A program made the position numbers and the translations under genes. This document shows, piece after piece, positions 60,225 through 64,000 of a DNA stretch of 64,000 nt (positions are counted from its first letter, which is position 1; the number at the start of each line of letters is the position of its first letter). Source of the DNA: UBA3069 sp050633465 (GTDB lineage: Bacteria; Pseudomonadota; Alphaproteobacteria; Rhodobacterales; Rhodobacteraceae). The stretch spans positions 7,866 to 71,865 of the forward strand of contig JBOEGO010000008.1 of the NCBI GenBank assembly GCA_050633465.1, in the 5' to 3' direction. Below the pieces are notes generated by a model. That model was given only the letters and a program-made list of their open reading frames with translations. It was not told the DNA's origin and searched no databases.

Positions 60225-62489
60225 ATGAGCCGTTTTGCCGCCCCTATTTCCGAACAGATTTGGGACATGAAATACCGGTTTAAACAGGCGGATGGCACGC
60301 CGATTGACCGCACGGTCGAGGATTCATGGCGGCGAATCGCACGGTCACTGGCCAGTGTCGAGGGCGACAAGGAAAAATGGGAAGGCGTGTTTTACGACGC
60401 CCTGTCCGATTTCAAATACCTGCCTGCGGGGCGGATCACGGCGGGCGCGGGCACCGAACGGCGCGTGACCATGTTCAACTGTTTCGTCATGGGCACGGTG
60501 CCCGACAGCATGGGCGGCATTTTCGACATGTTGAAAGAGGCGGCGCTGACCATGCAGCAGGGCGGCGGCATCGGCTATGATTTCAGCACGATCCGGCCCA
60601 AGGGCGCGGACGTGAAGGGCGTTTCGGCGGATGCCTCCGGCCCGTTGTCGTTCATGGATGTCTGGGATGCGATGTGCCGCACGATCATGTCGGCAGGGTC
60701 GCGCCGCGGTGCGATGATGGCGACGATGCGGTGTGACCACCCCGATGTCGAAGGGTTCATCACCGCGAAATCCGACGCGGCGCGGTTGCGAAATTTCAAT
60801 CTGTCGGTGCTGATCACGGATGATTTCATGGCGGCGGTCAAGGCAGACGGCCCGTGGGATTTGCAGTTTGACGGCAAGGTATACCAGACGGTTCAGGCGC
60901 GTGATTTGTGGAACAGGATCATGCAATCGACCTATGAATTTGCCGAACCGGGTGTGATTTTCATTGACCGGATCAACGCGGCCAACAACCTGTCCTATTG
61001 CGAAACGATTGCAGCGACGAACCCCTGCGGCGAGCAGCCCCTGCCGCCCTATGGGGCCTGTTTGCTGGGGTCTGTGAACCTGGCGCGGCTGGTTTCTGAT
61101 CCGTTCGAGGCGGGCGCGGCATTGGATGGCGCGGCCTTGGACGATCTGGTGCGTGTGGCCGTGCGGATGATGGACAACGTGGTGGATGCGTCGAAATTTC
61201 CGTTAGAGGCACAGGCCCGCGAGGCAGCGGCCAAGCGGCGGATCGGGCTGGGTGTGACGGGTTTGGCCGATGCGCTGTTGATGGTTGGCCTGCGCTATGG
61301 GTCGGACGAAGCGGCGCGTCAGACCGAGGATTGGCTGCACGCGATCGCCCGCGCCGCCTATCTGGCGTCAGTGGATCTGGCCAAGGAGAAGGGGGCGTTC
61401 CCCTTGTTTGACGCCGATGCCTATCTGGCCAGTGGCGCGATGCAGGGCATGGACGCCGATGTGCGCGATGCCATTCGCGAACACGGTATCCGCAATGCAT
61501 TGCTGACATCTATCGCGCCGACGGGGACGATTTCACTATATGCGGGCAACGTAAGTTCGGGGATCGAGCCGGTGTTCGCCTATGCCTACAAACGCAAGGT
61601 TTTGCAAAAGGATGGCAGCCGCACCGAGGAAGAAGTGGTGGATTACGCGGTGCAGATGTGGCGCGAAAAAATGGGTGATGCGCCCCTGCCCGACTATTTC
61701 GTGAATGCGCAGACGCTGGCCCCGCTGGACCATGTAAAGATGCAGGCGGCGGCGCAGAAATGGGTGGATTCGTCGATTTCCAAGACGATCAACTGCCCCG
61801 AGGATATTTCGTTCGAGGCCTTCAAAGAGGTCTATATGGAGGCCTATGAAAGCGGTTGTAAGGGTTGCACCACCTATCGGCCGAATGATGTGACGGGCTC
61901 GGTTTTGACGGTCAGCGAAGAGGGCGATAAAGCCCCCGAGGCGGACAGCGGCGCGGATGTGGTCTACATGACCGAGCCCTTTGACCGCCCGCAAGAGCTG
62001 GACGGGGCGACATACAAGTTGAAGTGGCCGGATTCAGAGCATGCTATTTATCTGACGGTGAACGATATTGTTATCGGCGGGCATCGCCGCCCGTTCGAAG
62101 TGTTCATCAATTCCAAGAACATGGAGCATTTTGCATGGACCGTGGCCCTGACGCGGATGATTTCGGCGGTGTTCCGGCGCGGTGGTGATGTGTCGTTTGT
62201 GGTGGAGGAGCTGAAGGCGGTGTTTGACCCGCGCGGCGGCGCGTGGATGGGAGGCAAATATATCCCGTCCATTCTGGCGGCCATCGGCGGTGTGATCGAG
62301 CGCCACATGATCGCCATCGGGTTTATCGAGGGCGAGGGCATGGGCCTGAAAACCGACCCTCAGGCGCAGGTAGTCGGGTTGGACAACGAGCGGCGCGGCA
62401 AGGCCTGCCCGTCCTGCGGCCAGTATTCGATGATGATGGTCGAGGGCTGCATGACCTGTTCGTCCTGCGGCCATTCGAAATGCGGCTAG
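60225..62489 (+). CDS. nrdJ: adenosylcobalamin-dependent ribonucleotide reductase (class II)
   Basis: A 754-residue enzyme that makes deoxyribonucleotides with coenzyme B12, so it needs no oxygen. Catalytic-barrel marks are MFNCFVMGTVPDSMGGIFD, QQGGGIGYDFSTIRP, SAGSRRGAMMATM and NPCGEQPLPPYGACLLGSVN. The C-terminus has a TSCPD-like part and a zinc ribbon (CPSCGQYSMMMVEGCMTCSSCG) that holds the redox cysteines. It suits the anaerobic life implied by the denitrification island. I saw no cobalamin riboswitch upstream. Confidence 0.96.
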   Translation: MSRFAAPISEQIWDMKYRFKQADGTPIDRTVEDSWRRIARSLASVEGDKEKWEGVFYDALSDFKYLPAGRITAGAGTERRVTMFNCFVMGTVPDSMGGIFDMLKEAALTMQQGGGIGYDFSTIRPKGADVKGVSADASGPLSFMDVWDAMCRTIMSAGSRRGAMMATMRCDHPDVEGFITAKSDAARLRNFNLSVLITDDFMAAVKADGPWDLQFDGKVYQTVQARDLWNRIMQSTYEFAEPGVIFIDRINAANNLSYCETIAATNPCGEQPLPPYGACLLGSVNLARLVSDPFEAGAALDGAALDDLVRVAVRMMDNVVDASKFPLEAQAREAAAKRRIGLGVTGLADALLMVGLRYGSDEAARQTEDWLHAIARAAYLASVDLAKEKGAFPLFDADAYLASGAMQGMDADVRDAIREHGIRNALLTSIAPTGTISLYAGNVSSGIEPVFAYAYKRKVLQKDGSRTEEEVVDYAVQMWREKMGDAPLPDYFVNAQTLAPLDHVKMQAAAQKWVDSSISKTINCPEDISFEAFKEVYMEAYESGCKGCTTYRPNDVTGSVLTVSEEGDKAPEADSGADVVYMTEPFDRPQELDGATYKLKWPDSEHAIYLTVNDIVIGGHRRPFEVFINSKNMEHFAWTVALTRMISAVFRRGGDVSFVVEELKAVFDPRGGAWMGGKYIPSILAAIGGVIERHMIAIGFIEGEGMGLKTDPQAQVVGLDNERRGKACPSCGQYSMMMVEGCMTCSSCGHSKCG

Positions 62490-62588
62490 GCGCAGGGCGG
62501 GCGAAAAGTTGTTGTTGTGAAGTGACCCATAGATTGCCCATTTCGTTCTAACTTGGGTCCACTATCTACACATAGTTTGTACATTGAG

Positions 62589-62621
62589 CGGCTTCACAAC
62601 GATGCTTTCGGGGTGAAGCCG
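62589..62621 (+). terminator. intrinsic terminator after nrdJ
   Basis: A 9-bp stem CGGCTTCAC/GTGAAGCCG with a 15-base loop, followed by TCTCTATTTT. It lies 100 bases after the nrdJ stop. The other parts of the 249-base gap to the XRE gene hold nothing I can identify and are AT-richer than the genes to the left. Confidence 0.75.
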
Positions 62622-62738
62622 TCTCTATTTTGAGTATGGGGCTTGAGTAGATTTTGGACGCGAAAATCTTGCTTCGGTCACATCCAAAGTCGTACAAGTC
62701 CTTTGTTGGTTGCGTGATTAGTAAACAAAATCAGATAT

Positions 62739-62996
62739 TTAAATCCGTTCACCCGGTGGTACGGCCTTAATGACGGCTTCGAAAAAGTGTTCCGCAGGAA
62801 CATCGAGCGCCCGCGCAATGATCACCAATTCTGGCACATCAATACGCCGCTGACCCGACTCGATCCTCGCAACGAACGATTGATGACACCTTAACCGCTC
62901 CGCCAAGGCTGCTTGTGAGAGATTTTGGGATTTACGGGCTGAAATGAGCGCTTCAATGAGCGCCAAGTGTCCGTCGGTGTGAAGTGTTTTGGTCAA
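62739..62996 (-). CDS. XRE-family helix-turn-helix regulator
   Basis: An 85-residue protein with one Cro/CI-type HTH (LIEALISARKSQNLSQAALA, LRCHQSFVARIESGQRRIDV). The start is TTG at 62996, since a stop lies in frame about 40 bases upstream and no ATG or GTG is available. It probably binds the inverted repeat just before its start. It is divergent from the unknown gene at 63192. Confidence 0.8.
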   Translation of the reverse strand: MTKTLHTDGHLALIEALISARKSQNLSQAALAERLRCHQSFVARIESGQRRIDVPELVIIARALDVPAEHFFEAVIKAVPPGERI

Positions 62997-63000
62997 TTGA

Positions 63001-63024
63001 GTGTCCGTAAGATGCTTCGGACAC
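63001..63024. promoter_or_regulatory. inverted repeat GTGTCCG-N10-CGGACAC before the XRE gene
   Basis: A perfect 7-bp inverted repeat with a spacing of one helical turn between arms, four bases upstream of the XRE start. It is a likely autoregulatory operator. Confidence 0.65.
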
Positions 63025-63041
63025 TTCCAGTAATCTCATTT

Positions 63042-63066
63042 TCAGATTATCTAAAAATCAGATTAT
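63042..63066. repeat. direct repeat TCAGATTAT (16-bp period) in the divergent promoter
   Basis: Exact copies at 63042-63050 and 63058-63066 lie in an AT-rich stretch between the XRE gene and the gene at 63192. They may form promoter elements or regulator sites. Confidence 0.55.
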
Positions 63067-63191
63067 ACATGTAAGGTGGGTAGTGATGCCAAATATACAT
63101 ATAACCCTTGCGGACCTGTATTGCGCTTTGGGCGTTTCGCAAAGCTCTCTGGATTCAGCTGCCATCGACGACATACAGGTTGGGTGTTGAG

Positions 63192-63614
63192 ATGACAGGC
63201 GTGAAAGCAGGCGATGTCTCAAACACCAAGGAAGCTATCCTATCGAAGTTTGCACCGGTACTGGCGCTAAAGTCGACAGCACTGCAGCCCACTTCTAGTT
63301 TGCAAACATTGAAAATACAGGAGCTACATCAGGCATGGGCTGTCTTTACGGACGTATTGCCATCAATCCTTGCTCAGTGTTCCGGCCTTTCAACGCATCC
63401 AAAGAGTGGGGAGGGTCCGTTTTCCGAGCTCCTTTGGGATTTTCTAAATGGGCGTGAAATTTGCATTTCCTTGAACAAGTTTGGCGGTTTCGATCTAAGC
63501 ATCAATGCCGAAAAAGTGCAGTGGATGGAGACACAATTGCCGCTGGAACTGCTCTTTCTGAAATTACTGGCCCTCGACTACACCCCTGAGGAATTTAGGG
63601 CTCTGGCGGGCTGA
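63192..63614 (+). CDS. hypothetical protein of unknown family
   Basis: A 140-residue protein starting MTGVKAGDVSNTKEAILSKF, mostly helical by composition, with no signal peptide or membrane segment. It contains ICISLNKFGGFDLSINAEKV in the C-terminal half. I do not recognise it. Its base composition is lower in GC than the metabolic genes to the left, in line with recent acquisition. The start is chosen by ATG position; the ribosome site is weak. It is divergent from the XRE regulator. Confidence 0.5.
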   Translation: MTGVKAGDVSNTKEAILSKFAPVLALKSTALQPTSSLQTLKIQELHQAWAVFTDVLPSILAQCSGLSTHPKSGEGPFSELLWDFLNGREICISLNKFGGFDLSINAEKVQWMETQLPLELLFLKLLALDYTPEEFRALAG

Positions 63615-63634
63615 CCGAGCCGAGAGAACACACA

Positions 63635-63859
63635 ATGACAATCTGGTATACGGCTGATACGCATTTCGGCCACGAAAACATCATGCGGTTTTGCAACCGC
63701 CCCTTCATGTCGGCATCGCAGATGGACGCGGCACTGTTGGAAAACATGTGGAAGGTGGTCGGCCCGGAGGACCAACTTTGGATTCTGGGTGATTTCGCTT
63801 TTGGCTCCAAGGCCAAGGACAGCGCTTATGTTGAGCATAGGGCGAAACTCAACACTTAG
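63635..63859 (+). pseudogene. truncated calcineurin-like metallophosphoesterase
   Basis: Only 74 residues. It begins with the phosphoesterase metal motif IWYTADTHFGHENIMRFCNR (D and H ligands) and the second motif LWILGDFAFGS, then ends in a stop after HRAKLNT. Full members are about 170-190 residues and need a GNHD motif and further histidines, all missing. The frame is broken right where a Phd-like antitoxin sequence begins, so this is probably a truncated relic. Confidence 0.7.
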
Positions 63860-63878
63860 ACCGCTACGAGGGCAAGAT

Positions 63879-63983
63879 TTGAAGGCCTTTTCAACGACCC
63901 AATTGAGACGCAACACGTCTGAAATCCTGGAGGCGGTTCAATGTGAACCCGTTATGATCACTAGGTACAGGAAATCTCTCTGA
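63879..63983 (+). pseudogene. Phd/YefM-type antitoxin fragment
   Basis: The frame reads LKAFSTTQLRRNTSEILEAV, then EPVMITRYRKSL and a stop. This matches the N-terminal DNA-binding part of Phd/YefM antitoxins (S-TTE-RRN---L--V---PV-ITR). Only 34 codons remain, beginning at a TTG with no ribosome site. No toxin gene is seen before the window ends. Confidence 0.5.
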
Positions 63984-64000
63984 GGTGCCCCTAGATTTGT

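Noticed and set aside
1..64000. CRISPR arrays, rRNA and tRNA genes
   Set aside because: I saw no regularly spaced repeats and no tRNA- or rRNA-like segments in the intergenic gaps; most gaps are too short. A tRNA search tool was not available.

Overview
The window looks like a chromosomal segment of a GC-rich alphaproteobacterium of the Rhodobacterales (Roseobacter/Paracoccus-like). This rests on the gene content (a cd1-type denitrification island with a Paracoccus-type cytochrome c550, Tat-type NosZ, NapFDAGHBC, a DUF1489 protein and a B12-dependent ribonucleotide reductase) and on family resemblance recognised by eye; no database search was run.

Region 1 (1-8.5 kb) is an acyl-CoA catabolic locus. 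An acyl-CoA dehydrogenase (cut by the window edge), an enoyl-CoA hydratase and a 3-hydroxyacyl-CoA dehydrogenase run leftward. A TetR regulator sits next to them, and a rightward operon encodes a single-chain biotin-dependent acyl-CoA carboxylase, a second crotonase and an SMP-30-type lactonase/esterase. The same CTGACA-N2-TGTCAG palindrome lies in both promoter regions beside the TetR gene.

Region 2 (8.6-38.3 kb) is a nearly complete denitrification island: a TonB receptor, a Dnr/NnrR-type regulator, norCBQDEF, nnrS, nirS, a small d1-propeller-like protein, cytochrome c550, nosRZDFYLX and napFDAGHBC. Together they reduce nitrate to N2 in the periplasm and inner membrane. Six TTGAC-N4-GTCAA-like boxes, one of them shared by nirS and nnrS, serve seven transcription units, and most lie 63-75 bases before the start codon. 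No nirE/C/D-L-G-H/J/N genes for heme d1 synthesis are present, so the NirS cofactor pathway must lie elsewhere.

Region 3 (38.6-41.8 kb) is a divergent katG-oxyR pair for peroxide defence.

Region 4 (41.8-58.1 kb) is an accessory catabolic cluster. It has a TRAP transporter, two acyl-CoA ligases, an AMACR-type racemase, an acyl-CoA dehydrogenase, an MFE-2-like pair (MaoC hydratase and SDR dehydrogenase), a thiolase with its DUF35 partner, a tandem CaiB protein, a nitronate monooxygenase-like protein and a MarR regulator. A shared half-site, GCWAGATWA, occurs in its promoter regions. The gene set suggests oxidation of an imported branched or polycyclic carboxylic acid.

Region 5 (58.2-64 kb) holds a ParD-like protein divergent from a methionine aminopeptidase, a possible IS6-like remnant, a DUF1489 gene and the class II ribonucleotide reductase. 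It ends in an AT-richer patch with an XRE regulator, an unknown gene, and truncated phosphoesterase and Phd-like antitoxin fragments, which suggests a site of gene gain and decay.
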